This document shows, piece after piece, positions 8,598-16,702 of a stretch of DNA of 64,000 nt. This stretch comes from Niveibacterium umoris (GTDB lineage: Bacteria; Pseudomonadota; Gammaproteobacteria; Burkholderiales; Rhodocyclaceae): the NCBI RefSeq assembly GCF_014197015.1, contig NZ_JACIET010000001.1, forward strand, positions 186,001 to 250,000, given 5' to 3'. The number at the start of each line of letters is the position of its first letter. Position 1 is the stretch's first letter. Below the pieces are notes generated by a model. That model did not search any database and was not told the origin of the DNA. It worked only from the letters and a program-made list of their open reading frames with translations. A program made the position numbers and the translations under genes.

Positions 8598-9506
8598 TCA
8601 GGCGTCTGTTTCGTTGGCGATGCCATAGAGCACCTGCCCGGTCGGGCCGGCGCTGACTGCGCCTTCGCAATGCCCCGCCTGGTCGTCGAAGAAGAAGTCT
8701 GGTTCGAACGCCTTGAGGAAAGGGCCCTTGGGCAGACCGCCGAGAAAGCAGGCCTCATCGACCTCGATGCCCCAGTGCAGCAGGGTGCGGATCGCGCGCT
8801 CATGCGCTGGGGCGCTGCGGGCGGTGACCAGTGCGGTACGAATCTGCACGGTGTTTTCGCGCGCACGCGACTGCAAGCCATGCAGCGCGGCGAGGAAGGG
8901 TTTGAAGGGCCCCGCCGGCAGCGGCTCGTTGATGCGGATCACCTCGTGCTCGACAAAGCGCGCCAGGCTCTCACCCTTGAATACCCGCTCGGCCTGGTCG
9001 CTGAAGAGCACCGCGTCACCGTCGAAGGCGATGCGGATCTCGTCCGGGTTGCGCGCCGCATCGGCGGCGGAGGCGGGATAGACCTGGGCGGCCGGATAGC
9101 CAGCGAGCAAGGCTGCACGCACGTCCTGCGGATTGGCCGAGAGGAACAGCGAGGCATTGAGCGGCGCTAGGTAGCGGTGCGGCGAGCGCCCGCGGGTGAA
9201 GATGCCGCGTTCTATCGACAGCCCGTAGTGTTTGGCGGCGCGGAAGATGCGCAGGCCGCTGACTGGGTCGTTGCGCGACGCGATCACTACCTCCACCGGC
9301 TGTGTCGCCGCGCTGTTCAGACGCAGCAGCTTCTGCACCAGCGGATACGCGACCCCGGTCGGCGGGGGATCGTCGAGGCGTTCGAGCTGCAAGGCCCGAT
9401 AGGCGCCATCGTCACCCGTTTCAAAGACCGCGTTCTCTGATTCCAGGTCGAAGAGCGCGCGCGACGAAATGGCAACGACGAGTTTTCCATCAAGGGTCGG
9501 GGACAT
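8598..9506 (-). CDS. 5'-nucleotidase, cytosolic NT5C1-like family
   Basis: 302 residues resembling the cytosolic 5'-nucleotidase I family (the bacterial 5_nucleotid group), which dephosphorylate AMP and related nucleoside monophosphates. The HAD-like core shows IAFDGDAVLFSD in the middle, VIASRNDP and ALVTARSAPAHERA, and near the end DFFFDDQ. No signal peptide. It lies 135 bases upstream of the GGDEF-SIR2-OGFr gene on the same strand. Shared nucleotide or NAD-related metabolism with that protein is inference. Confidence 0.85.
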   Translation of the reverse strand: MSPTLDGKLVVAISSRALFDLESENAVFETGDDGAYRALQLERLDDPPPTGVAYPLVQKLLRLNSAATQPVEVVIASRNDPVSGLRIFRAAKHYGLSIERGIFTRGRSPHRYLAPLNASLFLSANPQDVRAALLAGYPAAQVYPASAADAARNPDEIRIAFDGDAVLFSDQAERVFKGESLARFVEHEVIRINEPLPAGPFKPFLAALHGLQSRARENTVQIRTALVTARSAPAHERAIRTLLHWGIEVDEACFLGGLPKGPFLKAFEPDFFFDDQAGHCEGAVSAGPTGQVLYGIANETDA

Positions 9507-9540
9507 CGCTGCGCCTCTCAGTTCGTGTTCGCTTGATCCG

Positions 9541-10014
9541 TCATCGCCACGGCATCGCCCGCAGGCGTCGCCAGCCCTCGGGGATCCAGAAGAGCGCGGG
9601 CAACGCGAGCACCAGGCACAGCGCTTCGGTGCCTTCCCACGACAACGCGCCTTGCAGCGGATTGGCGTCGGTCAGTGGCCACCATGGCTGGATGTCGTGA
9701 TGCACGATACCGTCGAGCAGCAGGTGGCTTAGCGTACCGGCCAAGGCCCCGGCGAGCGCCGAGCGGGCGGAGATGCGGATGCCCAATGCCCGTTCCGGCC
9801 ATCGTTTGAGGGCGACACAGATCAGCGTGATCAGCAAGGCGCCGGCCAGGGTATGCGAATAACCATGCAGCACGCTCGCGCCACGTAGCATGCCGATACC
9901 CGGTTCCAGGTCGATCAGGATCTGAGCGCAGGTGAAGCTTGCAAGGCTCATGCGCGGGCCTGCCACGCGCTTGAGCGTAACGCCGGGGCCAAGGTGGAAG
10001 GGCGTGAAAGGCAT
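9541..10014 (-). CDS. membrane-bound metal-dependent hydrolase (YdjM/DUF457-like)
   Basis: 157 residues with about four hydrophobic helices. Conserved polar residues are typical of the YdjM/DUF457 inner-membrane group: FTPFHLGPG at the N-terminus, DLEPG, HGYSHTLAG and HLLLDGIVHHD. The repeated His/Asp residues are consistent with a metal site, but the substrate of the family is not settled. The ATG at 10014 fits. The stop is 34 bases before the nucleotidase start, which implies co-transcription. Confidence 0.75.
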   Translation of the reverse strand: MPFTPFHLGPGVTLKRVAGPRMSLASFTCAQILIDLEPGIGMLRGASVLHGYSHTLAGALLITLICVALKRWPERALGIRISARSALAGALAGTLSHLLLDGIVHHDIQPWWPLTDANPLQGALSWEGTEALCLVLALPALFWIPEGWRRLRAMPWR

Positions 10015-10062
10015 CGCTGTCTTCGGCGGGCGTTCGGTGATGAAAGTCGGGTGTCCAGGCGA

Positions 10063-10620
10063 TCAGGGCGTCCAGTCCCAGGCGAGTCTAGTCCAGTCCA
10101 GCGCGTCGATCTGCGTGAGCACCAAGGGCTCGGTCGGAACACCGAAGGCGTCCTGGAACCACACGGCCACAAGGGATGAGTAACACTCCCCCGGGTCACG
10201 TGCGACCTCGGACGATTCGAACACCCCGATGCAGGTGACAAAGCCGACGCGTTGCCAGCGTTCGCTACTCCCGTCGCTTCGTGTGACCTCGCCCACGAAA
10301 CGCTGAGGCGTCAGCAACACAGGCGTTCCGAAATGGGGAGGTAACCGGCCGCGCGCGCTGCGCAGGGCTTCCTTGCCGCGATATTCGATTTCATCCCAGA
10401 ACTGACCGGGGAGGCCACACAGCATGCCATCGTAAGTACCGAACTGAATCAGCTTCGTCAGCGCGATCACACGCCCATCGGCAAGCGTGCGCGTCCAGCG
10501 CTGATGCGTCAGTGGGTGACCTTTCGTGCGGCCGGTATCGATGACCGGCGCATTGGTGCTGCAGCGCTTGGCCTGTATGTCGAACATCTCGCGTTCCGCT
10601 TCGTTCAGATCGCCGTGCAT
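10063..10620 (-). CDS. hypothetical protein (185 aa)
   Basis: I do not recognise a family. I chose the ATG at 10620 because a GGAGA ribosome-binding site lies about eight bases upstream. A longer frame to 10695 would overlap the preceding gene. The protein is soluble, Trp/Arg-rich and ends WTRLAWDWTP; it has no signal peptide or obvious catalytic motif. It lies between two other minus-strand genes with short gaps (37 and 48 bases), so it is probably part of one transcript. Confidence 0.65.
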   Translation of the reverse strand: MHGDLNEAEREMFDIQAKRCSTNAPVIDTGRTKGHPLTHQRWTRTLADGRVIALTKLIQFGTYDGMLCGLPGQFWDEIEYRGKEALRSARGRLPPHFGTPVLLTPQRFVGEVTRSDGSSERWQRVGFVTCIGVFESSEVARDPGECYSSLVAVWFQDAFGVPTEPLVLTQIDALDWTRLAWDWTP

Positions 10621-10657
10621 GGACAGTCTCCAGTAGGGACTTCGGGTCGGGGCAGGC

Positions 10658-10921
10658 TCAGAGGGCCTCGTAGAGCTCGCGCAGCGACGCGGCACCGGGG
10701 CGGCAGCGATCCATGAAGGTCACGATCTCAGCAGGGGCAAAGCGGCTGGTCACCAGCGGCAGCACAGCGTCGAACGGCCGGCCTGATGCGCGTGCCCAGC
10801 GCAGCAAGGCTTCCAGCGCGACATCGGCATCGTCAGCGGTGTAGGACGGAGCGCTTGCGCAGGTCGGCAAAGGGGAGGGGTAGGCGGGGCGCGCAGTGGC
10901 GAGCAGGGGTTTGGAGAACAT
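10658..10921 (-). CDS. small hypothetical protein (87 aa)
   Basis: Unrecognised. A Pro/Ala-rich start is followed by a predicted helical region (ADVALEALLRWARASG... to the end). There are two Cys and no clear membrane segment. It would be the first gene of the minus-strand run, with its start 109 bases from the divergent WYL regulator; an internal start is possible. Support is positional and compositional only. Confidence 0.5.
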   Translation of the reverse strand: MFSKPLLATARPAYPSPLPTCASAPSYTADDADVALEALLRWARASGRPFDAVLPLVTSRFAPAEIVTFMDRCRPGAASLRELYEAL

Positions 10922-11030
10922 GCGAGGACCTCGCGAACTTGATGAAACGCATTCTTGCGCGCGCCAGGCTCACCCGGTGAGCTACCCATGCGGCAAGATG
11001 CACGTCATCCTCACAAGACCCTGATCCGTC

Positions 11031-12011
11031 ATGGACCGCACCGAACGCTTCTACAAGATCGAACGCCTGATCGCCGAGCGGCGGGTGGTGACCCGCGACG
11101 AGCTGCTGGCGGAGCTGGAAGTGTCGCTTGCGACCCTCAAGCGCGATCTGGAGTACCTGCGCTCGCGCCTGGAGGCGCCAATCATCTGGGATCGGGACGC
11201 CGGCGGGTATCGCTACGAAACTGACCCGAACACGCCATCCTTCGAACTGCCCGGGATGTGGTTCTCGGCGGCCGAGATTCACGCGCTGCTGTCGATGGAG
11301 GCCTTGCTCGAGAGCCTCGGCCCGGGGCTGCTGACGCCCCATGTGCAGCCGCTGCTCACCCGGCTGCGCGCGATGCTCGATCGCGAGGACATTCCGCTCG
11401 AGGCGGTGAACAAGCGCATCCGGGTGATGCGATCGAGCGGCCGGCGTTATGAGCCGCGCCACTTCACCCCGATCGCCCATGCGGTGCTCAAGCGCCAGCG
11501 CCTGATGATCGACCACCGCCATCGCGGGCGCAATGAAGTCACGCGACGGGAGGTGTCGCCCCAGCGCCTGACCTATTACCGCGAGAACTGGTACCTCGAA
11601 GCCTGGTGCCACCTGCGCAATGAGTTGCGCAGCTTCGGGCTCGATGCGATCGAAGGGGTGTGGAGCAGCACCGAGGCCGCGAAGGAAGTCTCCGAGCAGC
11701 GTCTGAAGAAAGTGCTCGATGCCGGTTATGGCATTTTCTCGGGCGAGAAGGTCGAATGGGCTGAACTGCGCTTCGCGCCCGAGCGCGCGCGCTGGGTCAG
11801 CAAGGAAACCTGGCATCCGGACCAGGAGGGCGCGTTCGATGACGCGGGGTACTACACCCTGCGCATTCCCTACAGCGCACCCTTCGAACTCGCGATGGAT
11901 GTGATGCGCCATCTGCCGGAAGTGGAAGTCATCGCCCCCGCTTCCCTGCGCGAAGAAGTCCACGCGAGATTGACCCAAGCGCTGCAAGCCATGCAGACAC
12001 CGCAGCGTTGA
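11031..12011 (+). CDS. WYL-domain transcriptional regulator (YafY-like)
   Basis: 326 residues. An N-terminal DeoR-type winged helix-turn-helix (residues ~1-65, FYKIERLIAERRVVTRDELL then SLATLKRDLEYLR) is followed by a WYL domain (about 150-230, including YYRENWYLEAWC, matching the WYL core) and a C-terminal WCX-like extension. Such proteins bind DNA and sense ligands, often nucleic-acid-like or small nucleotide signals, through the WYL fold. It is divergent from the minus-strand hypothetical/nucleotidase/GGDEF genes, so the 10922-11030 gap may hold a shared control region. That control is inferred. Confidence 0.9.
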   Translation: MDRTERFYKIERLIAERRVVTRDELLAELEVSLATLKRDLEYLRSRLEAPIIWDRDAGGYRYETDPNTPSFELPGMWFSAAEIHALLSMEALLESLGPGLLTPHVQPLLTRLRAMLDREDIPLEAVNKRIRVMRSSGRRYEPRHFTPIAHAVLKRQRLMIDHRHRGRNEVTRREVSPQRLTYYRENWYLEAWCHLRNELRSFGLDAIEGVWSSTEAAKEVSEQRLKKVLDAGYGIFSGEKVEWAELRFAPERARWVSKETWHPDQEGAFDDAGYYTLRIPYSAPFELAMDVMRHLPEVEVIAPASLREEVHARLTQALQAMQTPQR

Positions 12012-12056
12012 CGCAGTCAGACGCCGCAGACCCGATATACACGCGCAGGAGCCCCC

Positions 12057-12392
12057 ATGGCCGACGTGATGAACCGCGACAACCTCTACGCCGCCCCGCG
12101 TGCCGCGCTGCACGAGGACCGACTGTCACCGCGCCACTGGCTGGTGGAGTGGGGATGCGCGGCCGTTCGCGCCGTGCTCGATCTTGCGATCCTGCTGCTG
12201 ATGCTGCTCGCTCTGACAGACGTATTCGATCTGCTGCAGGGCGAACCGCGCGCAACCTGGATCGCCCCGGCGGCGTTCGGTGCCGGATTGGTCGTGGCAG
12301 TTCTCGTTCGCAGGCTGTTCGTTACGACAGATGACGACACGCCCGTGCGAGGTCGTTGGCGCGCGCGGCAATGCGCGCGTCGCACGCGATGA
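12057..12392 (+). CDS. hypothetical membrane protein (111 aa)
   Basis: No family recognised. Two hydrophobic helices are visible: residues ~38-57 (VLDLAILLLMLLALTDVF) and ~68-86. An AGGAG ribosome-binding site sits just upstream of ATG 12057. The stop overlaps the next start as ATGA (12389-12392), so the two genes are translationally coupled. They lie 45 bases behind the WYL regulator and may be co-transcribed with it. Confidence 0.7.
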   Translation: MADVMNRDNLYAAPRAALHEDRLSPRHWLVEWGCAAVRAVLDLAILLLMLLALTDVFDLLQGEPRATWIAPAAFGAGLVVAVLVRRLFVTTDDDTPVRGRWRARQCARRTR

Positions 12393-12811
12393 TGCCGGCG
12401 GTGAGGCAACTGCTGGAACTGCTCGCCCCCGGCGAATGGCGCCGGCCGTGGAAACTTGCCACGTTCGCTGTGGGCATGGCATGGCTGCTCTGGGGCGCGC
12501 TGACACTCGAGATCGGGGATTGGGATGTCGGCGTGTCGATTCTGATGGGCGCCTTCACCTACCTGCTATCGCCCATGGCTGCGCGTATCCTGATGCGACG
12601 TCAGTGGCGCTGGCTACCGCTGAGTCTGCTCGCCTGGTGGTGGTGCGTCGACGGCGTGTACATGGCCTGGCATCTGTCGATGGGCAACCCGATCTACCGC
12701 GAGGCAAACGCCTACGCGTCGACGTGTCTGTTCTGGCTGTGCGGGTTTATCTGGTCGCCGCGCGCGGCGCTGGTCGAAGTCTTGCACAACCGTCGAAGCG
12801 TCGGGTTCTAA
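12389..12811 (+). CDS. hypothetical multi-pass membrane protein (140 aa)
   Basis: Unrecognised family. I chose ATG 12389 because it forms the ATGA overlap with the preceding stop; a frame open from 12356 is less likely. Four hydrophobic segments are visible (WKLATFAVGMAWLLWGAL, VGVSILMGAFTYLLS, WLPLSLLAWWWCVDGVYMAW, CLFWLCGFIW), and Trp is abundant. Probably an inner-membrane protein that works with its coupled neighbour. Confidence 0.7.
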   Translation: MMPAVRQLLELLAPGEWRRPWKLATFAVGMAWLLWGALTLEIGDWDVGVSILMGAFTYLLSPMAARILMRRQWRWLPLSLLAWWWCVDGVYMAWHLSMGNPIYREANAYASTCLFWLCGFIWSPRAALVEVLHNRRSVGF

Positions 12812-12946
12812 ATCGGCCAAGCGAGCAACGTATTCACCGACATCGTAATGTTGTTCAGTGGCTACGGTCATCATGAGGACGGCAACGGGCCGTCTACGCA
12901 TACTTCGAGGCGCCTTTCTTTTAGACAAGCTGAATGAAGTCTTGGT

Positions 12947-14185
12947 TTATTGGCCAAGCGCAGCGAGGTGTTGTTGTGCTTCAGCGACGTCCTTGCCGAA
13001 TTCCTTCAGGTAGCGTTCTTTCTGTTCGCTTTGCCACTCGACGTTCGCAAAACTGCTCAAGGCGTACTGCGCGCTTGTCAGCACCTTGCCTTCCAGGCGC
13101 GGCATCAGCAGGCGATCGGGGTGGCCTTGCTCGCGCAGCAGGTAGCCATCGACATCGCGCACCTGCAGCGGGAAGGTCGGTTTGCTGTCGTGGATCAGCT
13201 TCCCGAACACGGTCAGCGTGACCGGCTGGGAGCCCGCCGCCAGTTCGTCGTTGAAGGTGACGAGCGCCAGCGGCGTGCCGCTGGCGTCGTCGACCCGCGC
13301 GTTGATGACATAGCGCCCCGCCTGCTTCACATCGACCGGAACGCGCAGCACCAGCGAACCGTTTTCCTGCGCATCGCGGAAAGGGCCCGCCCATGTGGCC
13401 GGCACCTGCGGCGAATAGACCACGTCAAACAGATGTCGCCCGCTCTTGCCACCTGCCGTGAATGCCACTTCCACCCGGATTGTGCCGTCGAAATCCGCGA
13501 GCGACGTGCCGCTCGGGTCGAGCGTCGCCGACTGTGTGCCATCGCCCGCCTGCGCGTCGCCCGCCTGCCCTTGGTCGTTGAACGCGACCGGCGCGCTGCG
13601 GCTGCCGCCATTCGTCGTCGGGTTCATGCCGATCGCACGCGCCGCCTGTACCGCGACCGGCAGCGGATGTCCATCCTGGTCGTGCGCGGCGATCGTGAAC
13701 AGCACCGATTCGCCGCTGGCCATGAAGACCCGGCTTTGGCTGGTGACGACTTCGACCGAGGTGTCGGCCTCGTCACTGCCGTTGTTCAGGGGACGCGCTT
13801 CGATCACCGGCCGGTTGGGGTAGAGCTGGTCGGCGTGCTCGCTCGCCGGGCGGGAATTGAACGGGTATTCGCTGGCCTTGCGATAGCTCACCAGCGTCGC
13901 GCGCGCGCGTGCCAGTCGCTCTGCCCACAGCGCACGCTCGGCCTCGATGCCTTGCGCGGTCGCAGCCCCCGCGCTGTCTGCAGGCCGCGCCGTCAGAAAC
14001 GCGGTGCCACCCGCAGCCCCTGCGGACGTTGCGGCGCGCACGGTGCCGGCGCTGTCGGCGAGTTTCGCGGCGACATCGGGCCAGATCAGCCAGCCGACGC
14101 CGGCGAGGCCGACCAGCGCAAGCGATACCGGCAAGGCCCAGCGGCGGCGGTCTGGCTTGCCGCCCCCCGGATCGTCAGCGCGCAT
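12947..14185 (-). CDS. membrane-anchored protein with Ig-like domains, partner of the adjacent secreted hydrolase
   Basis: 412 residues. One N-terminal transmembrane helix (about 16-34, LPVSLALVGLAGVGWLIW) anchors a large periplasmic part. A helix with YRKASEYPFNSRP leads to beta-rich segments (TSQSRVFMASGESVLFTIAA; RYVINARVDDASGTPLALV; PLQVRDVDGYLLRE) that look like two Ig-like domains, then a charged C-terminal helix. The start overlaps the upstream hydrolase stop by 11 bases, so the genes are coupled. The arrangement recalls lipase with membrane-bound foldase, but the sequence does not look like Lif. Exact family uncertain. Confidence 0.68.
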   Translation of the reverse strand: MRADDPGGGKPDRRRWALPVSLALVGLAGVGWLIWPDVAAKLADSAGTVRAATSAGAAGGTAFLTARPADSAGAATAQGIEAERALWAERLARARATLVSYRKASEYPFNSRPASEHADQLYPNRPVIEARPLNNGSDEADTSVEVVTSQSRVFMASGESVLFTIAAHDQDGHPLPVAVQAARAIGMNPTTNGGSRSAPVAFNDQGQAGDAQAGDGTQSATLDPSGTSLADFDGTIRVEVAFTAGGKSGRHLFDVVYSPQVPATWAGPFRDAQENGSLVLRVPVDVKQAGRYVINARVDDASGTPLALVTFNDELAAGSQPVTLTVFGKLIHDSKPTFPLQVRDVDGYLLREQGHPDRLLMPRLEGKVLTSAQYALSSFANVEWQSEQKERYLKEFGKDVAEAQQHLAALGQ

Positions 14186-15065
14186 TGTTGACGACGTTGG
14201 TACGCACGACCGAGACGATGCCGCCCCACGCGCCGTTGGTGTAGTGGTTGTAGGCCTCGCCGTCGTCGCGGAAGCTCACCGAGTGGTAGCTCCACTTGGT
14301 GCGGCCACCCTCGTTCGCGGCAGTACCCAGCGTCAGGTCATTGCAGAACCAGTCCGACGGGTTGCAGAACGATGCGCCCGCGCTGCCCGAGACGCCGCCG
14401 GTCGAGTGGTAGGCGACCACCTCGTCATCCTGACCCGGCAGGATGCCCGAGTACAGCGTGCCCTTGGCGCCGGCGTACATGTAGAACCAGACGCCCTGCG
14501 TGGCGTTGTGGTTGTAGAGCGCACGGGCGGTGGTGGTTTTCAGGTCCTGCGTCAGCACGTCCGACACCGCCCACGAGCCAACATCGGCCAGTTCAGAGCC
14601 ACCGCCGGCGCCCGAGGCGACGTTCACCCACTTGATGTTCCAGCCGGTCTGGGTGGTGCCGTCGGCGTTGCTGCATTGCCCGGACGCGTTCGGCTGCGGC
14701 GTTTTCTTGTAGCGGGTCGAACTGCCGTAGTTCGCCATCGTGTAACCCATCATCAGGTCGCCGGCGCTATGTACGGCCACATAGCACCAGTTGTTGCCGG
14801 TACAGAAGCAGTCCAGGGCGTTGCGGACGAGGTAGTTCTGGTCGGCGATATGGCTTTTGCCATCCCAGTTCACGGCCTTCTTGTTAACGCCGGCGGCGGT
14901 GCTCGCCGGGCCCCAGTAGGTGAAGGAATCGTAGTTGCCGATTTGCCCGCCGCCATTGCGGCCGTTGATCCACAGCGTGAAGTTGTCGGCCAGGGCCGGC
15001 AGCGCCAGCAAGGCGAGGGCGGTGGCAAGGAGGGCGGCAAGCGTTCTGCGATGCGTGTGCGACAT
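14175..15065 (-). CDS. secreted alpha/beta-hydrolase-like protein
   Basis: 296 residues from ATG 15065, which has GGAGA upstream; the frame extends further but without support. A clear Sec signal peptide ends at ALPALA/DN (residue ~27). Several Cys suggest disulfides (CFC...C near 86-94, and two Cys in FCNPSDWFC). The nucleophile elbow is VHSAGD with Ser100. A candidate Asp is in GQDDEVVAYHS and a candidate His in EAYNHY, which give a plausible triad. The substrate is unknown; a lipase or peptidase-like activity is possible. The stop overlaps the gene for a membrane-anchored Ig-like partner. Confidence 0.72.
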   Translation of the reverse strand: MSHTHRRTLAALLATALALLALPALADNFTLWINGRNGGGQIGNYDSFTYWGPASTAAGVNKKAVNWDGKSHIADQNYLVRNALDCFCTGNNWCYVAVHSAGDLMMGYTMANYGSSTRYKKTPQPNASGQCSNADGTTQTGWNIKWVNVASGAGGGSELADVGSWAVSDVLTQDLKTTTARALYNHNATQGVWFYMYAGAKGTLYSGILPGQDDEVVAYHSTGGVSGSAGASFCNPSDWFCNDLTLGTAANEGGRTKWSYHSVSFRDDGEAYNHYTNGAWGGIVSVVRTNVVNNAR

Positions 15066-15189
15066 GGTGCGGTCTCCGTGGATGAGTGACACGATGCGAT
15101 GCATGTCGGGCCGTGATCCCTCCCTCGTTGCGGTAGCCCGAGGTCGCACCCGGTTCGAAGCCCTGTCCGGGGAGATGCCTGAAGGAGGT

Positions 15190-15213
15190 GTTCCCCTTTG
15201 CCAGCCGGGGAAC
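15190..15213. repeat. inverted repeat in divergent intergenic region
   Basis: GTTCCCC (15190-15196) and GGGGAAC (15207-15213) form a perfect 7-bp inverted repeat, preceded by a strong Shine-Dalgarno-like AAGGAGGTG (15182-15190). It lies between the divergent hydrolase and MFS genes (15066-15431) and could be an operator or a hairpin. Confidence 0.45.
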
Positions 15214-15412
15214 GCGCGGACTATAGCCGCCGTATCACGGGGCACAATGGCCCCTGTGGCGGTGCTGCCAGCGCACAAAATGCCCATACCGCCACGTATG
15301 GCGAAATGACAGCGGCAATGCGGCTCGGTGGCTTGTCGATACTGGCGGCCGCGGCAGTTTTGGGGTGTTCGTGGGCGCTGCAGCACGGGCATCGTCAAGG
15401 GGACGAAGTGCT

Positions 15413-15433
15413 ACGACGGTACAATTCCGTCGT
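15413..15433. repeat. inverted repeat at the MFS transporter start
   Basis: ACGACGG (15413-15419) and CCGTCGT (15427-15433) flank TACAATT. The loop contains a -10-like TACAAT, and the right arm overlaps the probable GTG start at 15432. This is the layout of a repressor operator or a translation-blocking hairpin. Confidence 0.45.
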
Positions 15434-16607
15434 GCGCTACCTTCCGCTGCCCGCAAGATTTCCCCCGCAACTCATTGCGCTCATCGGCGTCATGCTGTTC
15501 GGGCATATTGCTGTCGCGGGCGGACGTGTCACGGCATCGCTGTTCCTGCTGCGCCACGGTTACGGGGAAGCGGCGGTCGGGGTATTGATTGCCCTTTACA
15601 GCGTCTTGTCGGTCGCCTTCGGTATGCACTTCGGCCGCTGGAGCGACCGTTACGGGCCGCAGCCGGTGATCCGCGGCGGGCTTGCAGCGATCCTGCTCGG
15701 CATCCTGTTGCCGGCCGCCTGGCCGGCCTTGCCCGCGATGATGGTCGGTGGGGTGCTGTGCGGCACGGGCATCACGATCGTCTCGGTCGCGATCCAGCAC
15801 GCCGTCGGCAACCTGCCGGTGGCCTCGCCGACCCAGCGCGTCGCGCTATTTGCCTGGCTCACCCTGGGCCATTCGACCTCTTCGGTGATCGGTCCCTTTA
15901 TCGCCGGGACGGTGATCGATACTGCCGGTTTTCGTGCCGCGTTCGCCGTCCTCTGCGGCGGGACGCTGCTGGCTTTGCTGCTGAGCACCCAGTTGAGGGG
16001 CGATGCGGTTGCGGCCGATCCGCAAGCCGCCACAAGTACAACGAAGGCTGGCTGGCGCGGCCTGTTGCAAAGCCCGACCCTGCGCCGTGTGTACCTGCTC
16101 ACCACGATCAATGCCATCGCCTGGGATGCCTTCACCTTCTTTGGCCCGGTGCTTGGCCATCGCGCCGCGCTGTCGGCGACCGCCATCGGTACCGTGATGT
16201 CGGCCTTCGCACTCGGCACGCTGGCGATTCGGCTGGTGGTGTCGGCGGCGGGGCATCGCTTCAGCGAGTGGCGCATGCTCGCCGCAGCGCTGGCGCTCGA
16301 AGCGCTGGTGTGGAGCGCATTCACGGTCGCCCGCGGCGCCTCGGCGCTGATGGCGCTGGCCTTCCTGCTCGGGTGTGGGGTTGGCTGCGGGCAACCGAAC
16401 GTGCTTTCACTGCTTCATCGCCACGCGCCGCAGGGCCGGGCGGGCGAGGCGATCGGTCTGCGGTCCCTGCTCGGCAACGTTTCCGGGCTCGGGGTGCCAT
16501 TGCTGTTCTCGGCAACTGTTGCGCTGGCGGGCGTTTGGCCCGTGTGTGCTGCGATTGCGTTGGCGGCTGGCGTCGCGTCGGTGGTCGGCGCGCAAACAAG
16601 CGACTGA
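15432..16607 (+). CDS. MFS transporter
   Basis: About 391 residues from GTG 15432 (VRYLPLPARFPP), which gives a normal MFS length and N-terminus. Upstream in-frame starts (ATG 15306; TTG 15198 behind AAGGAGGTG) would add an untypical N-terminal stretch, so the start is uncertain. Twelve hydrophobic segments are visible, with the loop 2-3 signature GRWSDRYGPQPVIRGG. It belongs to the drug/sugar-efflux type of major facilitator; no substrate can be assigned. The inverted repeat at the start may regulate it. Confidence 0.85.
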   Translation: MRYLPLPARFPPQLIALIGVMLFGHIAVAGGRVTASLFLLRHGYGEAAVGVLIALYSVLSVAFGMHFGRWSDRYGPQPVIRGGLAAILLGILLPAAWPALPAMMVGGVLCGTGITIVSVAIQHAVGNLPVASPTQRVALFAWLTLGHSTSSVIGPFIAGTVIDTAGFRAAFAVLCGGTLLALLLSTQLRGDAVAADPQAATSTTKAGWRGLLQSPTLRRVYLLTTINAIAWDAFTFFGPVLGHRAALSATAIGTVMSAFALGTLAIRLVVSAAGHRFSEWRMLAAALALEALVWSAFTVARGASALMALAFLLGCGVGCGQPNVLSLLHRHAPQGRAGEAIGLRSLLGNVSGLGVPLLFSATVALAGVWPVCAAIALAAGVASVVGAQTSD

Positions 16608-16702
16608 CGCGCACACGGCGGCTGGCAGTCGGTATCCTTGCGAGACCAAGAATATTGACCTCGCCACGGGAATCAGCAGAAAGCTGGAATAGCGAGGCAG
16701 AC

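Noticed and set aside
15100-15215. Possible c-di-GMP (GEMM-I) riboswitch on the minus strand upstream of the hydrolase
   Set aside because: Fragments such as ACAGGGC and GGGTGCGA recall the GEMM core, but the GNRA-type tetraloop helix and conserved CGCAAAGCC are missing.
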